23,762 nt of DNA from UMGS172 sp964634675 (GTDB lineage: Bacteria > Bacillota > Clostridia > Oscillospirales > Acutalibacteraceae), in assembly GCA_964634675.1 (NCBI GenBank), contig CAZWLH010000017.1:1-23762 (forward strand), given 5' to 3'. Numbering within the stretch: position 1 is the stretch's first letter; the number at the start of each line of letters is the position of its first letter. Below are positions 1 through 7,634 of the stretch, piece by piece. Both the position numbers and the translations under genes were made by a program. The notes beneath the pieces were generated by a model that searched no databases, was not told the DNA's origin, and saw only the letters and a list, made by a program, of their open reading frames with translations.

Positions 1-1184
1 AAACAAATGTTGCGGTATTCTTCGGCGGTCGCAGTGTCGAACACGAAATATCCATTATTTCGGCGGTTCAGGCAATGGGTAACATCGACCGCGAAAAGTA
101 TAATGTCATACCCGTTTATATGAGCAAGCAATCGGTGCTTTTCTCGGGAGAGGCACTTTGCGATATTGAGACCTTCCGCTCCGGCAAGCCCGAGAGCTCT
201 TCGGACCGTGTCACCTTTGTAGCTAACGGCTCGGGCGTTGAAATGAGATACCTTGAGAACCGAATTTTCGGCGGAAAAAAGCCGATAAATATCGACGTTG
301 CCTTCCCCATCGTGCACGGAACCAACTGTGAGGACGGCTCGGTGCAGGGCTATATTGAAACTTTGGGACTGCCGTATGTCGGCTGCGACGTTATGTCGTC
401 GGCACTCGGTATGGATAAGGTGCTTTTCAAAAATGTTCTGCTTGACCGCGGTATTCCGACCTTGCACTGTATCGATTTCGGAGCAAAGGATTGGGCCTTG
501 CACTCCGACCGACTTATCGCAAGGGTCACAAAAGAGATTGGCTACCCGATGATAGTAAAACCCGCCAATTTGGGCTCAAGTGTAGGCATTTCAAAGGTCG
601 ACTCGGAAGCGGAGCTCAGAGCCGCAGTCGACACCGCCTGTTCCTTTGCCGACCGTGTACTTATCGAGCACGCCGTTTCGAATTTGAGAGAGATCAACTG
701 CTCGGTGCTCGGTGACCGCAACAACTGCCGTGCTTCGGCCCTCGAAGAGCCCGTAATGCACGACAAAATACTGTCTTACGATGACAAATACCGTGCAAAC
801 GCTTCGAAATCCGGTTCTAAGGGAATGGCTTCTCTCAGCCGAAAGCTCCCTGCCGACTTGAGTCCCGAAAAGACCGCCGAAATTCAGAAGATCGCTCTTG
901 ATACCTTTAAGTGCATCGGTGCCTCGGGCGTTGTCAGGATCGATTTTCTTATGGATTGCGATGACAACGATAAGGTTTATGTAAACGAGATCAACACCAT
1001 TCCCGGCTCGCTTTCGTTCTATCTTTGGGAGGCGACCGACCTTAAATATCCCGAGCTTATCGACGAGCTTATTTCCTTAGCATTTAAACGTCAGCGTGAG
1101 CGTGAAAATACCATGTTCACCATCGACACCAACATTCTGAACGAATCGAGCTTCGGCACAAAAGGCTCGAAGGGAAAGATATGA
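1..1184 (+). CDS. ddl: D-alanine--D-alanine ligase, 5'-truncated by window edge
   Basis: ATP-grasp ligase that joins two D-alanines for the peptidoglycan stem peptide in the cytoplasm. The frame is open from base 3, and the codons before the first ATG (base 75) encode the conserved N-terminal strand FFGGRSVEHEIS, so the true start lies outside the window. Also visible are the HGTNCEDGSVQG segment, the ATP-grasp core (KPANLGSSVGIS), a SYDDKY segment holding the tyrosine expected of D-Ala rather than D-Lac ligases, and the metal-binding VNEINTIPGSLSFYLWE end. The HG-x-x-EDG position reads N-C where Y-G is common. The stop overlaps the next start by four bases (ATGA), so it is translationally coupled to the CDF transporter. 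Family assignment is very secure; D-Ala-D-Ala specificity is inferred from the tyrosine. Confidence 0.96.
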   Translation, partial: TNVAVFFGGRSVEHEISIISAVQAMGNIDREKYNVIPVYMSKQSVLFSGEALCDIETFRSGKPESSSDRVTFVANGSGVEMRYLENRIFGGKKPINIDVAFPIVHGTNCEDGSVQGYIETLGLPYVGCDVMSSALGMDKVLFKNVLLDRGIPTLHCIDFGAKDWALHSDRLIARVTKEIGYPMIVKPANLGSSVGISKVDSEAELRAAVDTACSFADRVLIEHAVSNLREINCSVLGDRNNCRASALEEPVMHDKILSYDDKYRANASKSGSKGMASLSRKLPADLSPEKTAEIQKIALDTFKCIGASGVVRIDFLMDCDDNDKVYVNEINTIPGSLSFYLWEATDLKYPELIDELISLAFKRQRERENTMFTIDTNILNESSFGTKGSKGKI

Positions 1185-2368
1185 CCAAGCTTTTATTGAA
1201 AATGTTCATCGGTGAGACCGACAAAAACGAGCAAAAGCGGCAAAAATGCGGCAATCTCGCAGGTATCGTCGGAATCGTCTGCAACCTTATTCTTTTCGGC
1301 TTCAAATTTTTTGCCGGCACCGTTTCGGGCTCGGTCTCGATAGTTGCCGATGCCTTCAACAACCTCTCCGATATGGGTTCCTCGGTCGTTACCATGCTCG
1401 GCTTTAAAATAGCCTCAAAGCCTGCCGACCCCGAGCACCCCTTCGGTCACGGACGTATGGAATATATGTCGGCGGCGCTTGTTTCGGCACTTATTATGCT
1501 TGTCGGCTTCGAACTGCTGACCGAATCGGTCGGAGAGCTTTCGTCGCCTGCCCTGCCCGAGGCAGGTATTCTGCCTGTCGTCATTTTGACCGTATCGATA
1601 CTTTTAAAGCTCTGGATGTCGGTCTTCAACCGCAAGGTCGGACGTGAGATCGGCTCGGCGGCGCTTATCGCCACCGGACAGGACAGTCTTAACGACTGTA
1701 TTTCCACCGCCGCGGTTTTGGCGGTCACCGTTATCTGCCGTGCTTTTTCCCACGTGACGGCCGTCGGATATTTGGATGCCGCCGTCGGTATACTTGTGGC
1801 GTTGTTCATTCTCTATTCCGGCTTTAAAAGCCTTAAGGAAACGCTTGACCCTCTCATCGGCTTGGCACCCGACCCCGAAACCGTCGATGCGATAAAGGAA
1901 ACCGTTTTGGCAGAGCCTATGTTTTTGGGAATTCACGATATGATCGTTCACAACTACGGCCCCAGCAGAAGCTTCGCTTCGCTGCACGTTGAGGTACCGG
2001 CCTCTTGTGATATTCTCGAATGTCACGAAAAGATCGACCGCTGTGAGCGTGACATAAAGCTGAAAATCGGCATCGATGCCGTAATACATATGGACCCGAT
2101 AGTCACCGATGACCGTGAGGTAAACCGTGTGCGCTCGGAAATATCGCAGGCCGTAAGGGATCTTGCGGACGGACTTGACATTCACGATTTCCGTATGGTC
2201 AAGGGCGAAAACCAAAGTAATCTTATTTTTGATATTTGCGTTCCCTCCGATTGCAAAATGACCCATTCGGAGCTTAAGGAGGCCGTTGCCGCTGCGGCAA
2301 AAGAGCTTGACTCCACATATGTTTGCGTTATAACGCTTGACCGCGATTTTTCGGGCGGACACCGCTGA
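1181..2368 (+). CDS. Cation diffusion facilitator (CDF) transporter with duplicated C-terminal domain
   Basis: Inner-membrane divalent-metal exporter of the CDF family. The 395-aa protein has a six-helix membrane part (about residues 25-210). It has the TM2 signature ADAFNNLSD (N60, D64), the HPFGHGRMEY loop (residues 86-95) and DSLND in TM5 (D168, D172). An N-x3-D / D-x3-D site without histidine is known mostly from Mn/Fe-type CDFs rather than Zn-type ones, so manganese or iron is the better guess. After the usual cytoplasmic dimer domain (about 215-300) comes a second, related alpha/beta module of about 85 residues (about 305-390), making the protein some 90 aa longer than typical members. 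The start overlaps the ddl stop, and GGGAAAGAT just upstream can act as a ribosome site. The family is secure; the metal is not. Confidence 0.92.
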   Translation: MTKLLLKMFIGETDKNEQKRQKCGNLAGIVGIVCNLILFGFKFFAGTVSGSVSIVADAFNNLSDMGSSVVTMLGFKIASKPADPEHPFGHGRMEYMSAALVSALIMLVGFELLTESVGELSSPALPEAGILPVVILTVSILLKLWMSVFNRKVGREIGSAALIATGQDSLNDCISTAAVLAVTVICRAFSHVTAVGYLDAAVGILVALFILYSGFKSLKETLDPLIGLAPDPETVDAIKETVLAEPMFLGIHDMIVHNYGPSRSFASLHVEVPASCDILECHEKIDRCERDIKLKIGIDAVIHMDPIVTDDREVNRVRSEISQAVRDLADGLDIHDFRMVKGENQSNLIFDICVPSDCKMTHSELKEAVAAAAKELDSTYVCVITLDRDFSGGHR

Positions 2369-2396
2369 GTCCTGCCATTTCCCAACAGTAACAGCA

Positions 2397-2429
2397 AACC
2401 CCCGAACTGTTTTTTACGGTTCGGGGGTT
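2397..2429. terminator. Bidirectional intrinsic terminator between converging genes
   Basis: The 11-base arm AACCCCCGAAC pairs perfectly with GTTCGGGGGTT around an 11-base T-rich loop. It sits between the CDF stop (+) and the SGNH hydrolase stop (-), so it probably ends both transcripts. The T-run after it on the + strand is short and interrupted. Confidence 0.8.
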
Positions 2430-2443
2430 GTCGTTTTCTCAGC

Positions 2444-3220
2444 TCATCCGTGGAGATCGGTGCCGATAAAGGGCACCTCTTTGAAATCGGCGGGATTTGA
2501 GCGGATTATGAAATCAATATAGGAAGCAACTATCTTGGCGGTATAAATATATCCCATAGGACTCATATGGCCGCGCAGGAACATAACCTCTTTGAATTTG
2601 TCGTCATAAATGGGAGCATATTCGTAAAGATCGATAACATAAGAATTATCGAATTTTTCGGCAAGGTCGTAAAGAAGCTTGCGGCCGTTCTGCTTTATTA
2701 TATCCTTTTCTTCGCTGTCGCTTGAGTCCCTCGGCATAGTCATAAAGAAGAACTTTGCCCTGGGCTGAATGGCCTTTATGCGCTGAACGATGGTACCGTA
2801 ATATCCGGCAAAGGTCTTCTCGTTGCAGTGCCAATCCTCTTTTATATCGTCGACCGAGCCCACGGGTCTTCCCTCATTGCTAAGGTCATTCACGCCGAGT
2901 GCGATGATATAGCACTGCGAAGCGAATTCGGGACTCCAAAAACGGCACTTTTCGGCAAAGCTTTCGCAGTATTCCTTTGCGGTCATACCGCCTCTTGAAA
3001 AATTGTAGCATTTGAAGCCGCACATACGTGCCATATACTGACCCCAGGAATATTCGAACATATCGTGCCAACCGCGTTGGCCGTCATCACTCATCGACTC
3101 AAACTCGCCCGAGGAAAGACTGTCACCTATGCAGCAAACGGTGCGGAATATCGAGGTATAGCCGCCGTCATCGGCAATGTTGTCAAGCGGCTTTTCGCCG
3201 TCCTTCAAAAAACTGAGCAT
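2444..3220 (-). CDS. SGNH/GDSL-family hydrolase (esterase/lipase-like)
   Basis: Predicted serine esterase or deacylase of the SGNH fold, 258 aa from the preferred start. Visible blocks are IGDSLSSGE (nucleophile S34), FSRGGMT (oxyanion Gly78), ALGVNDLS (Asn111) and RGHMSPMGY (His218). The aspartate normally three residues before the catalytic histidine (D-x-x-H) is absent; Leu215 stands there, so the active site may be a dyad or use another acid. There is no signal peptide, so the protein is likely cytoplasmic. An ATG at 3229 is also in frame, but GAAAGG abuts it directly while it lies nine bases before the ATG at 3220, which favours 3220. The gene has its own promoter and lies downstream of the small SOS-box gene. 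The substrate is unknown; homologues may act on carbohydrate esters. Confidence 0.85.
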   Translation of the reverse strand: MLSFLKDGEKPLDNIADDGGYTSIFRTVCCIGDSLSSGEFESMSDDGQRGWHDMFEYSWGQYMARMCGFKCYNFSRGGMTAKEYCESFAEKCRFWSPEFASQCYIIALGVNDLSNEGRPVGSVDDIKEDWHCNEKTFAGYYGTIVQRIKAIQPRAKFFFMTMPRDSSDSEEKDIIKQNGRKLLYDLAEKFDNSYVIDLYEYAPIYDDKFKEVMFLRGHMSPMGYIYTAKIVASYIDFIIRSNPADFKEVPFIGTDLHG

Positions 3221-3274
3221 CAAAAACATCCTTTCGGTGTGACATTTTTAAGAGACCGCGCTCTCACCGAGGTC

Positions 3275-3303
3275 ATTATACAACATATCAAAGCAGTTTT
3301 CAA
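3275..3303 (-). promoter_or_regulatory. Sigma-A promoter of the SGNH hydrolase
   Basis: On the minus strand TTGAAA and TATAAT are separated by exactly 17 bases and lie 55 bases upstream of the chosen start. The hydrolase can therefore be transcribed without the upstream SOS-box gene, although read-through is possible because no terminator separates them. Confidence 0.75.
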
Positions 3304-3312
3304 CACATTTTT

Positions 3313-3507
3313 TCAGGCACAGGTGCGGTCGTCCTTACGGCGTGCTTTGTGACGGTATTCATTGTGCTTGGCATATGAGCGGCGCACACGGCGTTTGACG
3401 AAGTCGGCAATTCTGTCTTCAAAGCGTACAAGGCGGCTTTCATTGAAAAGTCCCCATATTATGAATGCCGCAACCGAAAATTCAAGAACCGTCTGTAAAA
3501 TGAACAT
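3313..3507 (-). CDS. Small single-helix membrane protein behind a LexA box (64 aa)
   Basis: I do not recognise a named family. The 64-aa protein has one hydrophobic helix at residues 2-20 (FILQTVLEFSVAAFIIWGL) and then a strongly basic, polar tail with RRVRR and RRK clusters, expected to be cytoplasmic. The coding call rests on an excellent ribosome site (AAGGAG, eight bases before the ATG) and a near-consensus promoter. A perfect 14-base Gram-positive SOS operator lies between promoter and ribosome site, so the gene is probably repressed by LexA and induced by DNA damage. Known SOS-induced small membrane proteins (YneA, SosA, SidA, DivS) delay division; this one resembles them only in size, topology and control, and lacks the LysM domain of YneA. 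A division-inhibitor role is an inference. Confidence 0.78.
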   Translation of the reverse strand: MFILQTVLEFSVAAFIIWGLFNESRLVRFEDRIADFVKRRVRRSYAKHNEYRHKARRKDDRTCA

Positions 3508-3528
3508 TGCTATTTCTCCTTTTCTTCG

Positions 3529-3544
3529 CCGAACATTTGTTCGG
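3529..3544. promoter_or_regulatory. LexA/DinR SOS box
   Basis: The palindrome CCGAACATTTGTTCGG contains CGAACAAATGTTCG on the minus strand, which fits the Bacillus/Clostridium LexA consensus CGAACRNRYGTTYG at every position. It spans the expected transcription start of the 64-aa membrane protein gene, eight bases past its -10 element, a classic repressor position. I found no second GAAC-N4-GTTC site in the non-coding parts of the window. Confidence 0.85.
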
Positions 3545-3551
3545 TATGATT

Positions 3552-3580
3552 ATTTTATCACCGTCGAGGTGTTTTGTCAA
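3552..3580 (-). promoter_or_regulatory. Strong sigma-A promoter of the SOS-box gene
   Basis: Minus-strand TTGACA (3575-3580) and TAAAAT (3552-3557) are 17 bases apart. The predicted start, around base 3545, falls at the edge of the LexA box, so bound LexA would block transcription initiation. Confidence 0.85.
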
Positions 3581-3618
3581 GGCTTTTCTTCACCTTACGA
3601 CTGTATTTTATCAAACAT

Positions 3619-3640
3619 AAAGTCCCTATATAGGGACTTT
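3619..3640. repeat. Perfect 22-bp palindrome
   Basis: AAAGTCCC-TATATA-GGGACTTT is fully self-complementary over 22 bases. On the + strand it is followed by GCG and a TTCTTTTTT run, so it could act as an intrinsic terminator, but no + strand gene ends before it. It could instead be a dimeric repressor's operator. It lies 39 bases upstream of the -35 of the SOS-box gene promoter. Confidence 0.7.
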
Positions 3641-3814
3641 GCGTTCTTTTTTCAAAAAAGTTCGACATTTTTCTCGGAAATTCGACCGTAAAATTGATAC
3701 GGCACTCACCCGTGCGATATTTGAGATTTCAAGAGCTGCTGCATATTTTGCGGATTGTGTCGAGCAATGTCGATTATTTTCCCGCTTATTTCGGACTTTC
3801 GAAGCAAATAATAC
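3641..3814. other. Non-coding stretch with Spo0A-box-like heptamers
   Basis: I see no convincing gene here: the short overlapping open frames lack ribosome sites and recognisable composition. The stretch holds one exact Spo0A-type heptamer (TTCGACA at 3661, i.e. TGTCGAA on the other strand) and three one-mismatch copies (TTCGACC at 3681, TGTCGAG at 3758, TGTCGAT at 3768). TCGAC is common in this genome, so chance is a serious alternative. Confidence 0.3.
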
Positions 3815-3843
3815 TTTTATTTTACGAAGAATTATTGTATAAT
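3815..3843 (+). promoter_or_regulatory. Probable promoter of the eight-helix membrane protein gene
   Basis: A perfect TATAAT (3838-3843) lies 35 bases before the GTG start in an AT-rich tract. The -35 at 17-base spacing is only TTTTAT, so the promoter may be weak or need an activator. Confidence 0.55.
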
Positions 3844-3878
3844 GGAATATATGTAATCACTAAAGAGGAGGCGACACG

Positions 3879-4760
3879 GTGGAAAAATTCAAAGCGATGC
3901 TGAAAAGTATATTCATCATTCCGGGTTGGGTAATGATCGCCTTGAGCATATTCAGCGGTGCCGCACTTACGGCGGTGTTCATTAAAGGCAAGCCTCATTC
4001 CGCCGTTGCCTACGTCATCTATCCGGTTTCGGCCTATACGCTGACCTCGGTCACGGTGTTCTTTTCGAAAAGCCTGCCGGAGCGTTTTCGCAAGGCAAGG
4101 CAGATGGTTTACGACAATCCGCTCGGCAACCGCTATTTCACCGACAGCAACTTTAAAACCTTTGTATCGCTTCATTTTTCGCTCGGCTTCAATCTGCTTT
4201 ATTCGTCCTTTAAAATGGTGGCCGGAATATACTATTCCTCACTGCTTTGGATATCGGTCGCGGTATACTATGTTCTTTTGTCACTGATAAGATTTTTGAT
4301 ATTGCGCTATATGCACTCCGACTCCGACGGCAAGACCGACATCACCGAATACCGCCGTTGCAGACTGTGCGGCATACTGATGCTTGTGCTCAACTTTGCC
4401 CTCACCGCCGTGGTGATATACCTTTCGGTAAGCGATGAGGTCACCTCATACCCTATGTTTGTAACGCTCATTTCGGCGGTCTATACCTTTTACCGTGTCA
4501 CCATATCGGTCATCGATATCGCACGCTACCGTTCGCTCGACCGCCCCGTGATAAGGGTTTCCAAGGCCATTCGCTTTGCGGCTGCACTTGTTTCAATGCT
4601 GTCACTTGAGACGACTATGCTGGTTTCATTCGGCGAAAGTGCCGATTTCCGCCGCCTTATGACGGGTCTGACCGGTGCCGGCATATGTCTTGCGGTCGCG
4701 GCTATGTCGATAGTTATAATCGCCTATTCCAACCGAGGAATAAAGCGTATGACCGAATAA
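3879..4760 (+). CDS. Polytopic membrane protein of unknown function
   Basis: I do not recognise the family. The 293-aa product has about eight predicted transmembrane helices, roughly at residues 13-35, 40-60, 95-117, 118-142, 163-184, 187-210, 228-250 and 265-287. A charged loop (about 61-94) and a basic, Asp-rich loop (about 143-160, with HSDSDGKTD) separate the helices. No transporter, enzyme or transduction motif stands out. It starts with GTG; AGAGGAGG seven bases upstream supports this start strongly, and the GTG is followed by a lysine-rich positive N-terminus. It appears to be a single-gene unit between its own TATAAT promoter and the citrate synthase promoter 51 bases past its stop. 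That it is a real gene is secure; its function is open. Confidence 0.85.
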   Translation: MEKFKAMLKSIFIIPGWVMIALSIFSGAALTAVFIKGKPHSAVAYVIYPVSAYTLTSVTVFFSKSLPERFRKARQMVYDNPLGNRYFTDSNFKTFVSLHFSLGFNLLYSSFKMVAGIYYSSLLWISVAVYYVLLSLIRFLILRYMHSDSDGKTDITEYRRCRLCGILMLVLNFALTAVVIYLSVSDEVTSYPMFVTLISAVYTFYRVTISVIDIARYRSLDRPVIRVSKAIRFAAALVSMLSLETTMLVSFGESADFRRLMTGLTGAGICLAVAAMSIVIIAYSNRGIKRMTE

Positions 4761-4811
4761 TGTTTACAATCATTTAACCGAGTTGTTACCAAACCTTAAC
4801 CGCCCGATGTA

Positions 4812-4840
4812 TTGAATTTAAGTCGGAATTATTATATAAT
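4812..4840 (+). promoter_or_regulatory. Sigma-A promoter of citrate synthase-trkA-trkH
   Basis: TTGAAT and TATAAT are separated by 17 bases and lie 46 bases upstream of the citrate synthase start. No terminator hairpin separates it from the gene before it. Confidence 0.75.
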
Positions 4841-4886
4841 ACCGTTAAACAACAAACACGATGCTCTCGAAAAGGAGGAACTTAAA

Positions 4887-6251
4887 ATGAGAAGCTCTTA
4901 TTCCGAAATTACGCCTTACATTAAAAAGATGGCCGACGTTTCAAACAGCGGAAACAACATTTCGCCCGAAATGTATTCCGAGCACCATATCTTCAGAGGT
5001 CTGCGCGACATAAACGGCAACGGCGTTGCGACGGGACTTACCGAAATATCGAGCATAAAGGCCAAGGATACCGACGAAAACGGCAACACCGTGCCCTGCC
5101 ACGGCGTTTTGCGCTATCGCGGAGTGAATGTCAGAGATCTGGTTTCGGGCTTTACGTCCGACGGCCGCTTCGGCTTTGAGGAGACCGTGTATTTGCTGCT
5201 TTTTTCAAAGCTTCCGACGGAATCCGAGCTTTCGGAATTCCGTGAGGAGCTCGGTTCATACCGCTCTCTTCCCGCCTCGTTCGTCCGTGATATGATACTT
5301 AAGGCACCGGGTAAGGATATGATGAACATTCTTTCCCGAAGCGTTCTCGCACTTTATGCCTATGACGACAATCCCGACGATATCTCTATCCCGAATGTGC
5401 TCCGTCAGTGTATGCAGCTTATCGCCGTTTTCCCGATGCTTGCGGTTTACGGCTATCAGTCGTATCAGCACTATCATCAGGGCAAGAGCCTTTTCATTCA
5501 TCTTCCCAAGCCGGAGTATTCAACGGCCGAGAACCTTCTGACTCTTTTGAGAGAGGACGGCGAATTTTCCGACTTGGAGGCCAAGATACTCGATCTTGCC
5601 ATGGTGCTTCACGCCGAGCACGGCGGCGGTAACAACTCGACCTTCACGACCCACGTCGTGACCTCGTCGGGAACCGATACCTACTCTGCGGTTGCGGCGG
5701 CACTCGGCTCGCTTAAAGGTCCGCGACACGGCGGTGCCAACATCAAGGTCGTTAAAATGTTCGACGATATGAAGCAGAGCATAAATACCGCCGACAAGGG
5801 ACAGATCAAGGATCATCTCGTAAGACTTCTCGAAAAGCAGGCCTTTGACAACGCCGGTCTCATTTACGGTATGGGACACGCTGTTTATTCACTCAGTGAC
5901 CCGAGAGCCGATATTTTAAGGGGCTATGCCAAGCGTTTGTCGGCCGAAAAGCACCGTGAGGAGGAGTACGAGCTTTACGAAACGGTGGCTTCCTTGGCTC
6001 CCGAGATAATAGCCGAAAAGCGCAAAATGTATAAGGGCGTAAGTGCCAACGTCGACTTCTACTCGGGACTCATTTACCGTATGCTTGAACTGCCGTGTGA
6101 GCTTTTCACACCGATATTCGCCGTTTCGAGAATTGCGGGCTGGAGTGCCCACAGAATAGAAGAAATTCAAAATGCGGGTAAAATCATCAGACCGGCATAC
6201 ATCAACGTCAAGCCGGCCGAGGACTATATAAAGCTTTCGGACAGAAAATAA
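4887..6251 (+). CDS. Citrate synthase (citrate/2-methylcitrate synthase family)
   Basis: Condenses acetyl-CoA with oxaloacetate to citrate in the cytosol; in anaerobic Clostridia this usually feeds the oxidative branch towards 2-oxoglutarate and glutamate. The catalytic triad is intact: His245 in HAEHGGGNN, His331 in GMGHAVY and Asp390 in VDFYSG. The GPRHGGAN motif (His281) and the YRGVNVRDL segment are also present. At 454 aa it is somewhat longer than typical bacterial enzymes, with about 40 extra N-terminal residues. The frame is open to an ATG at 4812, but that ATG lies inside the -35 element; AGGAGG eight bases before 4887 fixes the start. trkA follows after 18 bases, an unusual operon partner. 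A 2-methylcitrate preference cannot be excluded, though no propionate-pathway genes are nearby. Confidence 0.92.
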   Translation: MRSSYSEITPYIKKMADVSNSGNNISPEMYSEHHIFRGLRDINGNGVATGLTEISSIKAKDTDENGNTVPCHGVLRYRGVNVRDLVSGFTSDGRFGFEETVYLLLFSKLPTESELSEFREELGSYRSLPASFVRDMILKAPGKDMMNILSRSVLALYAYDDNPDDISIPNVLRQCMQLIAVFPMLAVYGYQSYQHYHQGKSLFIHLPKPEYSTAENLLTLLREDGEFSDLEAKILDLAMVLHAEHGGGNNSTFTTHVVTSSGTDTYSAVAAALGSLKGPRHGGANIKVVKMFDDMKQSINTADKGQIKDHLVRLLEKQAFDNAGLIYGMGHAVYSLSDPRADILRGYAKRLSAEKHREEEYELYETVASLAPEIIAEKRKMYKGVSANVDFYSGLIYRMLELPCELFTPIFAVSRIAGWSAHRIEEIQNAGKIIRPAYINVKPAEDYIKLSDRK

Positions 6252-6269
6252 ATTTTTGAGGGTAGTGTT

Positions 6270-7628
6270 ATGAATATTATCATTGTCGGCTGCGGAAAAA
6301 TAGGCGGCACGATAATTCAGAGTCTCGGCAACGAGGGACACGATATCGTTGCCGTCGATTGCGATGCGGCACAGCTTGCCGACATCACCAATGTTTACGA
6401 CTGTATGGGTGTTTGCGGCAACGGTGCCGACAGCGACGTGCTTGACGAAGCCGGTGCCGAATCGGCCGACCTATTCATTGCCGTAACGGGCTCCGACGAG
6501 CTGAATATGCTGAGTTGCTTTTTGGCACGCAAAATGGGCGCCAAATATACCATTGCGAGAATCCGCAATCCGGAATACAACGACAACAGCTTAGGCTTTT
6601 TGCAAAAGCACCTTGAGCTTTCGATGTCGATAAATCCCGAATATCTTGCCGCAAAGGAGCTTTTCAATATTTTGAAATTCCCGTCTGCGGTCAAGATCGA
6701 GACCTTTTCGAGAGGCAATCTCGAAATGATAGAGTTCCGGCTCAAGCCCGACTCGGTACTTGACGGAATGAGCCTTATGGAAATGCGCAACAAGCACCGT
6801 GCAAGGATACTTGTATGCTATGTCCGCCGTGAGGATGAGGTCGTTATACCTTCGGGTAATTTCAGGCTCAAAAGCGGTGACAGAATCGGGCTGACCGCTC
6901 AGCCGAACGAGCTTGAAAAGTTCTTCAGAAGCCTTGGCTCATTCAAAAAGCGTGCCAGAAACGTTATGCTTCTCGGCGGAAGCCGTACCGCGCATTATCT
7001 TGCCGAAATGCTTTGCGAAAACGGAAGCTCGGTGAAGATAATCGACCGTGACGAAAAGGTGTGCCGTGAGCTGAGCGAATCGCTCCCCAAGGCGGTCATC
7101 ATTAACGGTGACGGAGCCGCTCAGGAGCTTTTGCTTGAGGAGGGGCTTCGTGACATCGATGCCTTTGCGGCACTGACCGGAATGGATGAGGAAAACATCC
7201 TTATTTCGATATTCGCCGCTTCGCAAAACGTGCCCAACGTCATATCGAAGGTCAACCGTGACGAGCTTATGCTTATGGCTGAAAATTTGGGGCTCGACTG
7301 TGTCGTTTCTCCCAAAAAGATAATCGCCGACGTGCTTGTCAGCTATGCAAGAGCGCTTCAAAACTCGCTCGGAAGCAATATCGAGACCCTTTATCAGCTT
7401 GCCGACGGCAAGGCCGAGGCTTTGGAGTTCAACGTCAAGGAGGATTCCAGGGTTATCGGCGTTCCCTTGAAGGAACTTGAAATAAAGGACGGAATTTTGA
7501 TAGCCGGAATTATCAGAGGCCGTGAAACACTTATTCCCAACGGTGACGATATGATTTTCGGCGGAGACAACGTCGTTGTCATTGCGACCGACCGCCGCCT
7601 GCAGGATCTTGACGATATTTTGAGGTAG
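6270..7628 (+). CDS. trkA: Trk potassium-uptake system, peripheral NAD-binding subunit
   Basis: Cytoplasmic gating subunit that forms a ring under TrkH and responds to nucleotides. The 452-aa protein shows the two-fold TrkA plan: RCK_N with the dinucleotide motif GCGKIGG (residues 8-14) and an acidic VDCD strand end, a TrkA_C module around 140-220, a second RCK_N beginning MLLGGSRTAHYLAEML near residue 231, and a final TrkA_C (VIGVPLKELEI to the end). GAGGGTAG before the ATG is an acceptable ribosome site. trkH begins six bases after its stop, so the two are surely co-transcribed and co-translated. Full length, with no missing motif seen. Confidence 0.94.
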   Translation: MNIIIVGCGKIGGTIIQSLGNEGHDIVAVDCDAAQLADITNVYDCMGVCGNGADSDVLDEAGAESADLFIAVTGSDELNMLSCFLARKMGAKYTIARIRNPEYNDNSLGFLQKHLELSMSINPEYLAAKELFNILKFPSAVKIETFSRGNLEMIEFRLKPDSVLDGMSLMEMRNKHRARILVCYVRREDEVVIPSGNFRLKSGDRIGLTAQPNELEKFFRSLGSFKKRARNVMLLGGSRTAHYLAEMLCENGSSVKIIDRDEKVCRELSESLPKAVIINGDGAAQELLLEEGLRDIDAFAALTGMDEENILISIFAASQNVPNVISKVNRDELMLMAENLGLDCVVSPKKIIADVLVSYARALQNSLGSNIETLYQLADGKAEALEFNVKEDSRVIGVPLKELEIKDGILIAGIIRGRETLIPNGDDMIFGGDNVVVIATDRRLQDLDDILR

Positions 7629-7634
7629 CGGAAA

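Noticed and set aside
1604..2362. 252-codon minus-strand frame inside the CDF gene
   Set aside because: Shadow of a well-supported + strand gene; its translation has no coherent domain or ribosome site.
3639..3903. Two overlapping short + strand frames upstream of the eight-helix membrane protein gene
   Set aside because: No ribosome sites; one runs through the -10 element and into the 3879 gene in another frame.
4812..4886. Upstream ATG extending citrate synthase by 25 codons
   Set aside because: The ATG lies in the -35 element and lacks a ribosome site, whereas 4887 has AGGAGG at ideal spacing.
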